Part shown: one piece after another, positions 1-6,651 of the stretch | Position numbering within the stretch: position 1 is the first letter of the stretch | Layout: each line of letters begins with the position of its first letter | NCBI GenBank assembly: GCA_965279355.1 | Contig: OZ257155.1 | Span: 4,650,001 to 4,714,000 of the forward strand | DNA from: G965279355 sp965279355 | GTDB lineage: Bacteria; Pseudomonadota; Alphaproteobacteria; CACIAM-22H2 | Reading direction: 5' to 3' | Length of the DNA: 64,000 nt | Position numbers and translations under genes: made by a program | Notes under the pieces: generated by a model | Seen by the model: only the letters and a program-made list of their open reading frames with translations | Database searches by the model: none | What the model was told of the DNA's origin: nothing

Positions 1-699
1 GTCGCCGATCAGGGTGAGTCCATAGTCGGCGCCAACCGTGAGAGTATCTGGTAACGCGATCATTTTCAGAGATGGCACTTCGGCGATCGCCTGCACCGCA
101 TTGGTACAGTAAGTCAGAAACAGATCGGCCTGCTTGCTTTCGACGATCTGCCCATAGACGTTGCGGTTTGCCGGTGGCGGCGGTGAATTTGGGCCGCCGG
201 TGAGCTGCATTGCCTTGGCGTCGAGGGTCTTCAAGGTGCCGCTGCGCAGCTTCTCTGCCCGTTCGAAGACCAGCCAGGCGTAGTCCCCGGATGGATCGGC
301 TTTCGGGGTCGACGTGCCGAGCTTCACCGACGCATCGAGCATTCGGTCGAGCAGCGTATCGGGGTTTGCCGAAAAATCGTTACGCGCGAGCCCGCACATG
401 CGGTTGCGGGTGAAGACGACAGCCGGGCCGGCCGTACCTGCGCGCATCAGTGTGGTGGGGTGGCCGGTGTCGGCGGAGGTGAACACCTCCGCCGGCTCAC
501 CTTTTTCGATTCGCTCACGCAACAGCCCTGAAGCGCCGAAGGTGGCGGCGACCGGTATGCCGTAATCCTTCTGGAAAGCGGCGCCGATTTCCGTCATCGC
601 GGCGCGCAGACTGCCAGCGGAGTACAGTCGAACCGGCTCTTGAGCCTGAACGACCGATGGCATCAGCAACGCCGCCGCGAGTAGGATGAAGCGGCGCAT
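1..699 (-). CDS. ModA-like periplasmic oxyanion-binding protein (partial, C-terminus outside window)
   Basis: The reading frame is open from an ATG at 699 to the window edge (233 codons seen). The N-terminus is a signal peptide (basic start, hydrophobic stretch, cleavage after VQA). The mature protein begins with a YSAGSLRAAM stretch and continues with ATFGASGLLRERIEKGEPAEVFTSAD, which is the layout of ModA/WtpA-type molybdate or tungstate binding proteins. It starts 4 nt after the tupA stop codon, so it is the last readable gene of the tupB-tupC-tupA transcript. Its role is probably to capture molybdate, tungstate or a similar oxyanion in the periplasm. No permease of its own is visible here. 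It could use the Tup permease or a second transporter beyond the window. The family assignment is good, the exact substrate is inferred. Confidence 0.72.
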   Translation of the reverse strand, partial: MRRFILLAAALLMPSVVQAQEPVRLYSAGSLRAAMTEIGAAFQKDYGIPVAATFGASGLLRERIEKGEPAEVFTSADTGHPTTLMRAGTAGPAVVFTRNRMCGLARNDFSANPDTLLDRMLDASVKLGTSTPKADPSGDYAWLVFERAEKLRSGTLKTLDAKAMQLTGGPNSPPPPANRNVYGQIVESKQADLFLTYCTNAVQAIAEVPSLKMIALPDTLTVGADYGLTLIGD

Positions 700-703
700 C
701 GGC

Positions 704-1540
704 TCATGTCCCCGCTTTCTTGTAGTTGGGGAAGAACAGCGACTGGCCTTCGATCTTGTAGTCGGCGATGGCTTTCTGGCCTTCCGGCGATGTCAGCCAG
801 TCCACGAACGCCATGCCCATGTCCTTTTTGACATGCGCGTGCTTGGCTGGGTTCACAAGCATGACGCCGTACTGATTGAAGAGTCGCTGGTCGCCTTCGA
901 CAACGATGGTGAGGTCGCCGCGGTTCTTGAAGCTGAGCCAGGTGGCACGGTCGGTCAGCACATAGGCGTTCATGCCGGAGCTGACGTTGAGCGTCGGGCC
1001 CATTCCCTGGCCGGTCTCGCGATACCAGGGGCCTTTGTCCTTATCGAGATCGACAGTGGCGATCTTCCAAAGACGGAGTTCGGCGGCATGCGTGCCGCTC
1101 TTGTCGCCGCGCGACGCGAACGGCGTCTTGCTGTCGGCGATCTTCTTGAGAGACGCCGCGATGTCCTTGCTGCCGGCGACTTTCGCCGGATCGGATTTCG
1201 GGCCGATCAGGACGAAGTCGTTGTACATGACCTCGCGCCGGTCGACGCCGGAGCCTTCGGCGACGAATTTCTCTTCGGCGGCCTTGTCATGAACGAACAC
1301 CACGTCGGCATCGCCGCGCCGTCCGGTGTCGAGGGCCTGTCCGGTGCCCTGCGCGACCACGCGAACTTCGATGCCGGTCTTCTGCCTGAAGATCGGCAGG
1401 ATATGGCCGAACAGGCCGGAATCCTGCGTCGAGGTGGTCGACGACACGATGATGAACTTGTCCTGCGCCGCGGCGGGCAGGGCGAACGCGGCCAGCGAGA
1501 GCGCGGCGGCGGCAAGGAACGATCGGCGTTGAAACATCAT
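704..1540 (-). CDS. tupA: Tungstate ABC transporter substrate-binding protein TupA
   Basis: This 278-aa periplasmic protein has a signal peptide of about 25 residues (MMFQRRS, hydrophobic run, PAAAQ). The mature N-terminus carries STTSTQDSGLFGHILPIF, followed by GTGQALDTGRRGDADVVFVHD. The TTS-T-x-SGL and GDAD blocks are characteristic of TupA, which binds tungstate with strong preference over molybdate. Its start overlaps the tupC stop by ATGA, so the genes are translationally coupled. The usual tup order of permease, ATPase and binding protein is seen on this strand. Tungstate specificity is known for the family and not shown here. Placement beside formate dehydrogenase genes suggests the metal feeds that enzyme. 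Confidence 0.88.
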   Translation of the reverse strand: MMFQRRSFLAAAALSLAAFALPAAAQDKFIIVSSTTSTQDSGLFGHILPIFRQKTGIEVRVVAQGTGQALDTGRRGDADVVFVHDKAAEEKFVAEGSGVDRREVMYNDFVLIGPKSDPAKVAGSKDIAASLKKIADSKTPFASRGDKSGTHAAELRLWKIATVDLDKDKGPWYRETGQGMGPTLNVSSGMNAYVLTDRATWLSFKNRGDLTIVVEGDQRLFNQYGVMLVNPAKHAHVKKDMGMAFVDWLTSPEGQKAIADYKIEGQSLFFPNYKKAGT

Positions 1541-2262
1541 GGCATCTCCTCCTTCAGGAAAGCTCGGGCTTCTGGGGATTGCGGGTCGTTGAAGAAGCGG
1601 CTTGTCGGCGCGCGCTCGACCAGACGGCCGCGGTCGATGAACAGGATCTCGTCGGCGAGGCGGCGCGCCTGGCCGAGATTATGGGTGGTCATGACGATCT
1701 TCGTGCCGGCAGCAGCGATCGCCTTGACGATCTCTTCCACCGCACGCGTCGCGGCGGGATCGAGGCTGGCGGTCGGCTCGTCGAGGAACAGCATTTCCGG
1801 CTGCAGCGCCCAGGCGCGCGCCAGCGCGACGCGCTGCTGCTCGCCGCCGGACAGCACGCGCGCCGGACGGTCGGCGACGGCGGCAAGGCCGACACGGTCG
1901 AGATAGTCCCGCGCCATGTCCGTGCGCGCGCCGACGCCGAGGCCGGCGAGCTTGAGACCGTAGGCAACGTTGGCGAGCGCGGAGCGCCGCAGCATCACCG
2001 GCCGCTGGAACACCATCGCCTGCCGCCGCGCAGGATCGCCGCGATACGGTCCCGTCCATCGGATGCTGCCGGCGGTCGGCTTGATCAGTCCGTGGCAGAG
2101 CCGCAGGGTCACGCTTTTGCCCGCGCCGTTGGGGCCGAGGATGACGCTGCGCAGGCCGACGCTGAATTCGAGCGACAGATTGTCGATGATCGTCGTGCCG
2201 TTCACCGCGTAGGAGACGCGGTCGAGAACCAGCGGCAGGATGGTGGAGGGCGCGTGCATCAT
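1537..2262 (-). CDS. tupC: Tungstate ABC transporter ATP-binding protein TupC
   Basis: This is a 241-aa ABC ATPase. The Walker A motif GPNGAGKS is at about residues 43-50, the signature LSGGEQQR at about 137-144, and Walker B LFLDEP with the following TASLDP D-loop at about 158-168. The switch histidine lies in MTTHNL. It energises uptake through TupB at the cytoplasmic face of the inner membrane. The start codon overlaps the tupB stop (ATGA), and its own stop overlaps the tupA start in the same way, giving one tightly coupled operon. A second ATG lies immediately after the first, so the start is ambiguous by one codon. Length and motifs are normal for the family. Confidence 0.88.
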   Translation of the reverse strand: MMHAPSTILPLVLDRVSYAVNGTTIIDNLSLEFSVGLRSVILGPNGAGKSVTLRLCHGLIKPTAGSIRWTGPYRGDPARRQAMVFQRPVMLRRSALANVAYGLKLAGLGVGARTDMARDYLDRVGLAAVADRPARVLSGGEQQRVALARAWALQPEMLFLDEPTASLDPAATRAVEEIVKAIAAAGTKIVMTTHNLGQARRLADEILFIDRGRLVERAPTSRFFNDPQSPEARAFLKEEMP

Positions 2263-2963
2263 CCGTACCGCTTCTGCGCGGCTTCCTTCAGCGCGTAGGC
2301 GCCGGTGTTGGCGAGCAGGGTGAGCACGATCAGGACGATGCCCAGACCGAGCGCCAGCGGCAGGTCGCCCTTGCTGGTCTCAAGCGCGATTGAGGTCGTC
2401 ATCACGCGTGTGACGCCGTCGATATTGCCGCCGACGATCATCACGGCGCCGACCTCGGCGATCGCGCGGCCGAAGCCGGCCAGCACGACCGTCACCAGCG
2501 AATAGCGGGTATCCCAGAGCAGGGTCCAAACGGCGCGGTGCGGCGGGGCGCCAAGCGAGCGGAGCTGCTCCTGATACTCGATCCACGCATCGTCGATGCT
2601 CTGGCGGGCCAAAGCCGCGATGATCGGGGTCACGAGGATCGCCTGGGCGATGATCATCGCTGGCGGCGTGAAAAGCAGGCCGAGGCTGCCCAGCGGCCCA
2701 GCGCGCGAAAGAAGAAGATAGACGACGAGGCCGACGACCACCGGCGGCAGGCCCATCAACGCATTCAGCAGGACGATCAAGCCGCGGCGCCCCGGAAAGC
2801 GCCCGAGCGCAACGGCGGCACCGAGCGGCAGACCGACGGCAGCCGCAATGAGGACCGCCGACACGCTGACCACGAGGCTCAGGCCCACGATCCGCGCCAG
2901 CACCGCATCGGCATGAATAATCAGGCCGAGCGCCGATGCAAAGGCTGCTCCGATTTCGCTCAA
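2259..2963 (-). CDS. tupB: Tungstate ABC transporter permease TupB
   Basis: This is a 234-aa inner-membrane permease with about five hydrophobic segments. The EAA-like cytoplasmic loop is at EYQEQLRSLGAPPHRAVWTLLWDTRYSLVTVVLAGFGRAIAEVGA, where it docks to the ATPase. The start is a TTG at 2963: a strong Shine-Dalgarno GGGAGGA lies 7 nt upstream on the minus strand, and no in-frame ATG fits that spacing. It is the first gene of the tupBCA-modA-like transcript. The short region upstream (2964-3096) is shared with the divergent fdhD and contains a 16-bp direct repeat that may be an operator. The family is clear from its length, segments and neighbours. Confidence 0.86.
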   Translation of the reverse strand: MSEIGAAFASALGLIIHADAVLARIVGLSLVVSVSAVLIAAAVGLPLGAAVALGRFPGRRGLIVLLNALMGLPPVVVGLVVYLLLSRAGPLGSLGLLFTPPAMIIAQAILVTPIIAALARQSIDDAWIEYQEQLRSLGAPPHRAVWTLLWDTRYSLVTVVLAGFGRAIAEVGAVMIVGGNIDGVTRVMTTSIALETSKGDLPLALGLGIVLIVLTLLANTGAYALKEAAQKRYG

Positions 2964-2983
2964 AACGTCCTCCCGACGCCTTT

Positions 2984-3019
2984 ATGCAAAAATTACCGGA
3001 ATTATGCAAATTTTACAGG
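2984..3019. repeat. Direct repeat between divergent tupB and fdhD (possible operator)
   Basis: Two 16-bp copies, ATGCAAAAATTACCGG at 2984-2999 and ATGCAAATTTTACAGG at 3004-3019, are spaced exactly 20 bp apart, about two helical turns. They sit in an AT-rich 133-bp gap between two divergent promoters. This arrangement is typical of a dimeric regulator bound on one DNA face. The regulator is not identifiable. A metal or oxyanion sensor is an inference from the neighbouring genes. Confidence 0.5.
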
Positions 3020-3096
3020 CTGCGGAAAATGCCTGCCGTTAAGGCAAGAGTGGGCCCCGGCTTGTTCCCACAAGGCGGGCAGCCCATAGTCGAGGC

Positions 3097-3969
3097 ATGA
3101 AGGAATTCGCGGTTATCCCCAATCCCGCCGATCCGCGCCTGACGCAGCGGGTGACCGGACAGGACGAAAAGGGCCAGCCCGTGACCACGTCGGTGGTCGT
3201 CGAGCGGCCCTTGACCCTCTATCTGAACGGCCAGGAGATCGTCACCATGATGACGATCGGCGACTATCCCAACTATCTGGCGGTCGGCTATCTCATCAAC
3301 CAGAACATGCTGCATGCAGACGATGAGATCACCGGCATCGACTACGATGCGGAGATCGATACCGTCGTTGTGCGCACCGAGCGCAAGACCGACTTCGAAG
3401 AAAAGCTGAAGAAGAAGACCCTGACCTCGGGCTGCGCGCAGGGCACCGTGTTCGGCGATCTCATGGAGAAGTTCGACGAAATCAGGCTGCCGCGAGATGC
3501 GGTGCTCAAGACGTCTTGGCTTTATCGCCTGACCAAGAAGATCAATACGGCGCCCAGCCTCTATCTCGAAGCCGGCGCCATCCATGGCTGCGTGCTGTGC
3601 GAGGAAGACCGGCCGCTGATCTATATGGAAGACGTCGGCCGCCATAACGCGATCGACAAGATCGCGGGCTACATGTTCCTCGAAGGCGTCTCGCCTGAAA
3701 ACAAGATGTTCTACACGACCGGCCGGCTGACCTCCGAGATGGTCATCAAGACAGTGCAGATGCGCATTCCGATCCTCATCTCCCGTTCCGGGTTTACAGC
3801 GTGGGGGGTCGAACTCGCGCGCAAGGCCGGGCTGACCCTGATCGGCCGAGCGAAGGGCAGTCGCTTCCTTGTGCTGTCCGGCGCGGAGCGCATCGTCTAT
3901 GACGCGGATGCGCGCGAAGTGGTGGATGAAGACCGCCGCGCGCGCCGCAAGGCCAGCGTCGATGAGTGA
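3097..3969 (+). CDS. fdhD: Formate dehydrogenase accessory sulfurtransferase FdhD
   Basis: This 290-aa cytoplasmic protein is of the FdhD family. FdhD passes sulfur from a cysteine desulfurase to the bis-MGD cofactor of formate dehydrogenase. Visible landmarks are SGCAQGTVFGDLM at about residues 110-122 and GAIHGCVLCEEDRPLIYMEDVGRHNAIDKIAGY near 163-195, with the C-terminal SRSGFTAWGVELARKAGLTLIGRAKG cofactor-binding stretch. Only the first cysteine of the enterobacterial CxxC pair is present in the first motif (GCAQG). The start is the ATG at 3097, just before the first conserved residues. It overlaps mobA by 8 nt and heads the maturation part of the formate dehydrogenase locus, divergent from the tungstate transporter. 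Confidence 0.93.
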   Translation: MKEFAVIPNPADPRLTQRVTGQDEKGQPVTTSVVVERPLTLYLNGQEIVTMMTIGDYPNYLAVGYLINQNMLHADDEITGIDYDAEIDTVVVRTERKTDFEEKLKKKTLTSGCAQGTVFGDLMEKFDEIRLPRDAVLKTSWLYRLTKKINTAPSLYLEAGAIHGCVLCEEDRPLIYMEDVGRHNAIDKIAGYMFLEGVSPENKMFYTTGRLTSEMVIKTVQMRIPILISRSGFTAWGVELARKAGLTLIGRAKGSRFLVLSGAERIVYDADAREVVDEDRRARRKASVDE

Positions 3970-4567
3970 GATTGCCGGCGTCATTCTCGCGGGCGGCCTG
4001 TCGCGACGGATGGGCGGCGGCGACAAATGCCTGCGGCTACTCGGCGGCAAGCCGATCCTGGAGCACATCATCGAGCGCGCGCGGCCGCAGGTGTCGTCGC
4101 TGGTATTGAATGCCAACGGCGATCCCGCGCGCTTCGCTGCGTTCGGGGTGTCGGTGGTTGCGGACAGCGTGGAAGGGTTCGCCGGACCGCTGGCAGGTAT
4201 CCTTGCCGGTCTGGATTGGGCGGCGACTCATGCGCCGGCCGCGCGTTATGTCGCGAGCTTCGCCGGCGATGCGCCATTTTTGCCGCGCGATCTGGTTGCG
4301 CGCTTTGTTGCCGCGATCGAGAAAGACAACGCCGATCTCGCTCGCGCTGTCTCGGATGGGCAGCAACATCCGGTCTTTGGGCTATGGCGGGTCGACCTGC
4401 GTGACGCACTTCGCAAGGCGCTGGTCGAGGAGCAGATCCACAAGGTCGATCGCTGGACGGCACGCTACAAGCTTGTCGATGTTGAATTCCCGACCGAACC
4501 GGTCGATCCGTTCTTCAACGCCAATCAGCCCGAAGACCTTATCGCCGCGGAGCGGCTGCTGGCATGA
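3962..4567 (+). CDS. mobA: Molybdenum cofactor guanylyltransferase MobA
   Basis: This is a 201-aa enzyme that transfers GMP from GTP to molybdopterin, making the MGD form needed by formate dehydrogenase. The N-terminal nucleotide-binding signature ILAGGLSRRMGGGDKCLRLLGG is at residues 7-28. ASFAGDAPFLPRDL, with the metal-binding GDAPF, is near residue 98. The C-terminal NANQPEDL is also typical. The start ATG at 3962 lies inside the end of fdhD and is the codon directly before the GTP-binding loop, so longer upstream starts are unlikely. The stop overlaps the start of the next gene (ATGA). The close packing with fdhD and the FDH genes argues for a dedicated cofactor-supply operon. Confidence 0.93.
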   Translation: MSEIAGVILAGGLSRRMGGGDKCLRLLGGKPILEHIIERARPQVSSLVLNANGDPARFAAFGVSVVADSVEGFAGPLAGILAGLDWAATHAPAARYVASFAGDAPFLPRDLVARFVAAIEKDNADLARAVSDGQQHPVFGLWRVDLRDALRKALVEEQIHKVDRWTARYKLVDVEFPTEPVDPFFNANQPEDLIAAERLLA

Positions 4568-5094
4568 GCGACCCGTCCGGCATCGAAACGGCCAAGCCGG
4601 ACCGCCACCCGACGTTGACGGTCGGCATCATTGTCGAACGACGGAAGGCCAATAATCCCTGGCAGGATTATGTGTGGCAGCCGGTGGAAGCGGTGTTGTT
4701 GCTGCCGTCGATTCCGGCGTGGACGGCGATGCGCGAGGAAGGCGGCACGACCCGCTTCTATGCCGGTGCATTCACGATGGAACTGTATCCGCGTGAAACG
4801 GTCAGCTATCGCATGAATGTGATGGCCGAGACGCCTGGCATCTATGTGGTGCTGCGCAGCGATCCGGCCGCGCCGCGGGGTCTCCGCCTGGAACTCGTCA
4901 CGGTCTCGCCGGCGGAAGCCGAGGCTTATATGGAAGGCGGCAACGATGTCGTCGACCGCGTGAAGATGGAAGACGCAGTCCTCGACTGGCTCGCAGGCTA
5001 TGTCGAGACGTTCCATGTGGAGGAGCAGTTCCGCAAGCGGCGGCGCGACAAGCGGGCCGGGCGCCCGCCACCGGACCAGGCGGACATGTCATGA
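4564..5094 (+). CDS. DUF3305 domain protein of the formate dehydrogenase locus
   Basis: This is a 176-aa soluble protein that fits DUF3305: GIIVERRKANNPWQDYVWQP near residues 21-40, then FYAGAFTMELYPRETVSYRMNV and a C-terminal basic tail (FRKRRRDKR) typical of the family. DUF3305 and DUF3306 genes are habitually found side by side in respiratory formate dehydrogenase clusters. Their biochemical role has not been established. It overlaps mobA by ATGA at its start and the DUF3306 gene by ATGA at its end, so the four genes from fdhD are translationally chained. No signal peptide or membrane segment is visible. Assembly or regulation of the enzyme is a guess from location. Confidence 0.82.
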   Translation: MSDPSGIETAKPDRHPTLTVGIIVERRKANNPWQDYVWQPVEAVLLLPSIPAWTAMREEGGTTRFYAGAFTMELYPRETVSYRMNVMAETPGIYVVLRSDPAAPRGLRLELVTVSPAEAEAYMEGGNDVVDRVKMEDAVLDWLAGYVETFHVEEQFRKRRRDKRAGRPPPDQADMS

Positions 5095-5633
5095 CCGACG
5101 AGAAGGAAGGATTTCTGCAGCGCTGGTCGCGCCGAAAGCAGGAAGAGGGCGAGCCGGCGGATACGCCGGTCGACGCGCCGCCGCCGTCACTGCCGGTGCA
5201 GACCCAGGCGCCCGCCGCAAAGGCAACTGCGGAGGGCGAGCCGCTTGATCTCTCCAAACTGCCGCCGGTCGAAAGCCTGACCAAGGAGTCCGATTTCTCG
5301 GTCTTCATGCAGCAGGGTGTGCCGGCGGATCTCCGGGCGCAGGCGCTGCGTCGCCTGTGGGCGACGCCAGAGATGGCGGCACCTGACCTTCTTGATATGC
5401 ATATGTGGGATTACACCGGCAATGACGGCATCAGGCCGCTGGTTCAGCCGGCTCTCCAGATGCTGGCCGAAGCGGCGAAAAAAGCTCTGGATGATCGAAA
5501 GGGCGAATCGAAAGCGGAGCAATCCGCCGCGACACCCGTAGAGCAGGCGACGAGCGAGGTCGTGGACGGAGACGAGACACCATCAAATGACGACCAGGCG
5601 CCGGGCGGTTTGGGTCCGAAGTCAAAGGCTTAA
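5091..5633 (+). CDS. DUF3306 domain protein of the formate dehydrogenase locus
   Basis: This is a 180-aa hydrophilic protein. It opens with EGFLQRWSRRKQE and has an alanine/proline-rich linker, then the conserved block LPPVESLTKESDFSVFMQQGVPADLRAQALRRLWATPEMAAPDLLDMHMWDYTG (about residues 63-115), which is the DUF3306 signature. The C-terminal 50 residues are acidic and low in complexity. It is cytoplasmic by composition. It is the last gene of the fdhD-mobA-DUF3305-DUF3306 chain. A 158-bp gap with a promoter separates it from the chaperone and enzyme genes. Function is unknown; constant association with FDH operons implies a role in making or placing the enzyme. Confidence 0.8.
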   Translation: MTDEKEGFLQRWSRRKQEEGEPADTPVDAPPPSLPVQTQAPAAKATAEGEPLDLSKLPPVESLTKESDFSVFMQQGVPADLRAQALRRLWATPEMAAPDLLDMHMWDYTGNDGIRPLVQPALQMLAEAAKKALDDRKGESKAEQSAATPVEQATSEVVDGDETPSNDDQAPGGLGPKSKA

Positions 5634-5688
5634 GCCCGCCGCATGCCGGAAAACTAGGCATCGCGCGACCTCCGGTTACGTCAGCTAA

Positions 5689-5718
5689 TTGACTTGGCGC
5701 TCAGAAAAGCGTCATAAT
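5689..5718 (+). promoter_or_regulatory. Probable sigma-70 promoter of the formate dehydrogenase structural operon
   Basis: TTGACT at 5689-5694 and CATAAT at 5713-5718 are separated by 18 bp in the gap before the TorD-like chaperone gene. This gives a start point near 5725 and a leader of about 65 nt. The region is AT-rich compared with its surroundings. A perfect 12-bp palindrome falls at the expected transcription start. Confidence 0.55.
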
Positions 5719-5723
5719 CCGCG

Positions 5724-5735
5724 TTAACCGGTTAA
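5724..5735. promoter_or_regulatory. 12-bp palindrome TTAACCGGTTAA at the FDH promoter (possible operator)
   Basis: The perfect palindrome TTAACCGGTTAA overlaps the predicted transcription start 6-17 bp downstream of the -10 box, a position where a bound repressor would block initiation. It does not match the FNR or NarL consensus. Two partial copies (CCGGTTTAGTTAA at 5751-5763 and the flanking AAAACC) follow. The binding protein is unknown. Confidence 0.35.
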
Positions 5736-5791
5736 AACCAATAAAAAATTCCGGTTTAGTTAAGCCGCTGTTCGGGCGTTGGGAGGCGTCC

Positions 5792-6400
5792 TTGCAAGCA
5801 GATCTGCAAACGATTGCCGACATTGCTGAAGAAGACCGCACGCGCGCTGAAATCTATGCGCTGCTGGGCCGGTTGCTGGCTGCGCCGCCCTCGGCGGAGT
5901 TGCTGAAGCTTGTCGCCTCCGTCAAGGGCGACGACACGGAACTCGGCGAGGCGCTCACGGCACTGGCGGCTTCCGCGCGCGGCATGGACCCGCAGCGCAT
6001 CGCCGAGGAATATCACGCCGTGTTTCTCGGCGTGGCCCGCGGCGAACTGCTTCCGTACGCGTCCTATTATCTGACCGGGTTTCTGCAGGCCAAGCCGCTC
6101 GCCAATCTGCGCGGCGACATGGCAAAGCTCGGCATCACGCGCTCCGAAAATACGAGCGACCCCGAAGATCACATCGCCAGCCTGTGCGAGATGATGGCAG
6201 GCCTGATCACCGGCGTGTTTGATCGTGCCATCGATCTTGGCGAGCAGCATCGGTTCTTCGATGCACATGTCGCCCCCTGGGCGCCGAAGTTTTTCGCCGA
6301 TCTCGAAGCCTCGAAATCGGCTGCCTTTTATATGCCGGTCGGCAAGCTCGGCCGGACATTCATGGACATTGAAACGCAAGCGTTCGTGCTTGCAGCCTGA
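5792..6400 (+). CDS. TorD/NarJ-family chaperone for formate dehydrogenase
   Basis: This is a 202-aa all-helical cytoplasmic protein. It has the TorD-family EEYHAVFLGVARGELLPYASYYLTGFLQAKPLANLRGDMAKLGI block at about residues 71-115 and the EDHIASLCEMMAGLI helix near 128-142. FFDAHVAPWAPKFFADLEAS then follows. Such chaperones bind the twin-arginine leader of a molybdo/tungsto-enzyme until the cofactor is loaded. The start is TTG at 5792: the strong ribosome site GGGAGG at 5781-5786 is 5 nt upstream, and there is no suitable ATG. It is followed by the TAT peptide and catalytic subunit genes, its likely clients. Family assignment is good; client specificity is inferred from position. Confidence 0.85.
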   Translation: MQADLQTIADIAEEDRTRAEIYALLGRLLAAPPSAELLKLVASVKGDDTELGEALTALAASARGMDPQRIAEEYHAVFLGVARGELLPYASYYLTGFLQAKPLANLRGDMAKLGITRSENTSDPEDHIASLCEMMAGLITGVFDRAIDLGEQHRFFDAHVAPWAPKFFADLEASKSAAFYMPVGKLGRTFMDIETQAFVLAA

Positions 6401-6432
6401 TGAATACGACGCATCGCCAGAGGAGACCTGAG

Positions 6433-6636
6433 ATGACCGAAAAGACAACACCGCAGTCACCCACTCGGCGCGAGTTCTTCAAGACGGCCAGCCTTGGAAC
6501 GGCCGCCGCGGCAGGGATTGCCGCTGGCGTCGTCTCGCCGGCACCGGTTGCGGCGGCGCAGACCGCGGACACGGGTGCTGGCTATCGCGAGACCGAACAC
6601 GTGAAGCGCTATTACGACCTGGCGAAAAAATTCTAA
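6433..6636 (+). CDS. Small TAT-signal protein of the formate dehydrogenase region
   Basis: This 67-aa protein consists of a twin-arginine leader (SPTRREFFKTASLGTAAAAGIAAGVVSP, residues 7-34) and a short mature part ending HVKRYYDLAKKF. This architecture is the known 'formate dehydrogenase region TAT target' family that sits directly upstream of FDH catalytic subunits. The start ATG at 6433 follows AGGAG at 6421-6425. The stop is 15 nt before fdh3A. It is presumably exported folded to the periplasmic face, perhaps as a small subunit or assembly factor. No cofactor ligands (cysteine or histidine pairs) are present. Its biochemical role is not established. Confidence 0.8.
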   Translation: MTEKTTPQSPTRREFFKTASLGTAAAAGIAAGVVSPAPVAAAQTADTGAGYRETEHVKRYYDLAKKF

Positions 6637-6651
6637 TCGGGAGACGAAACG

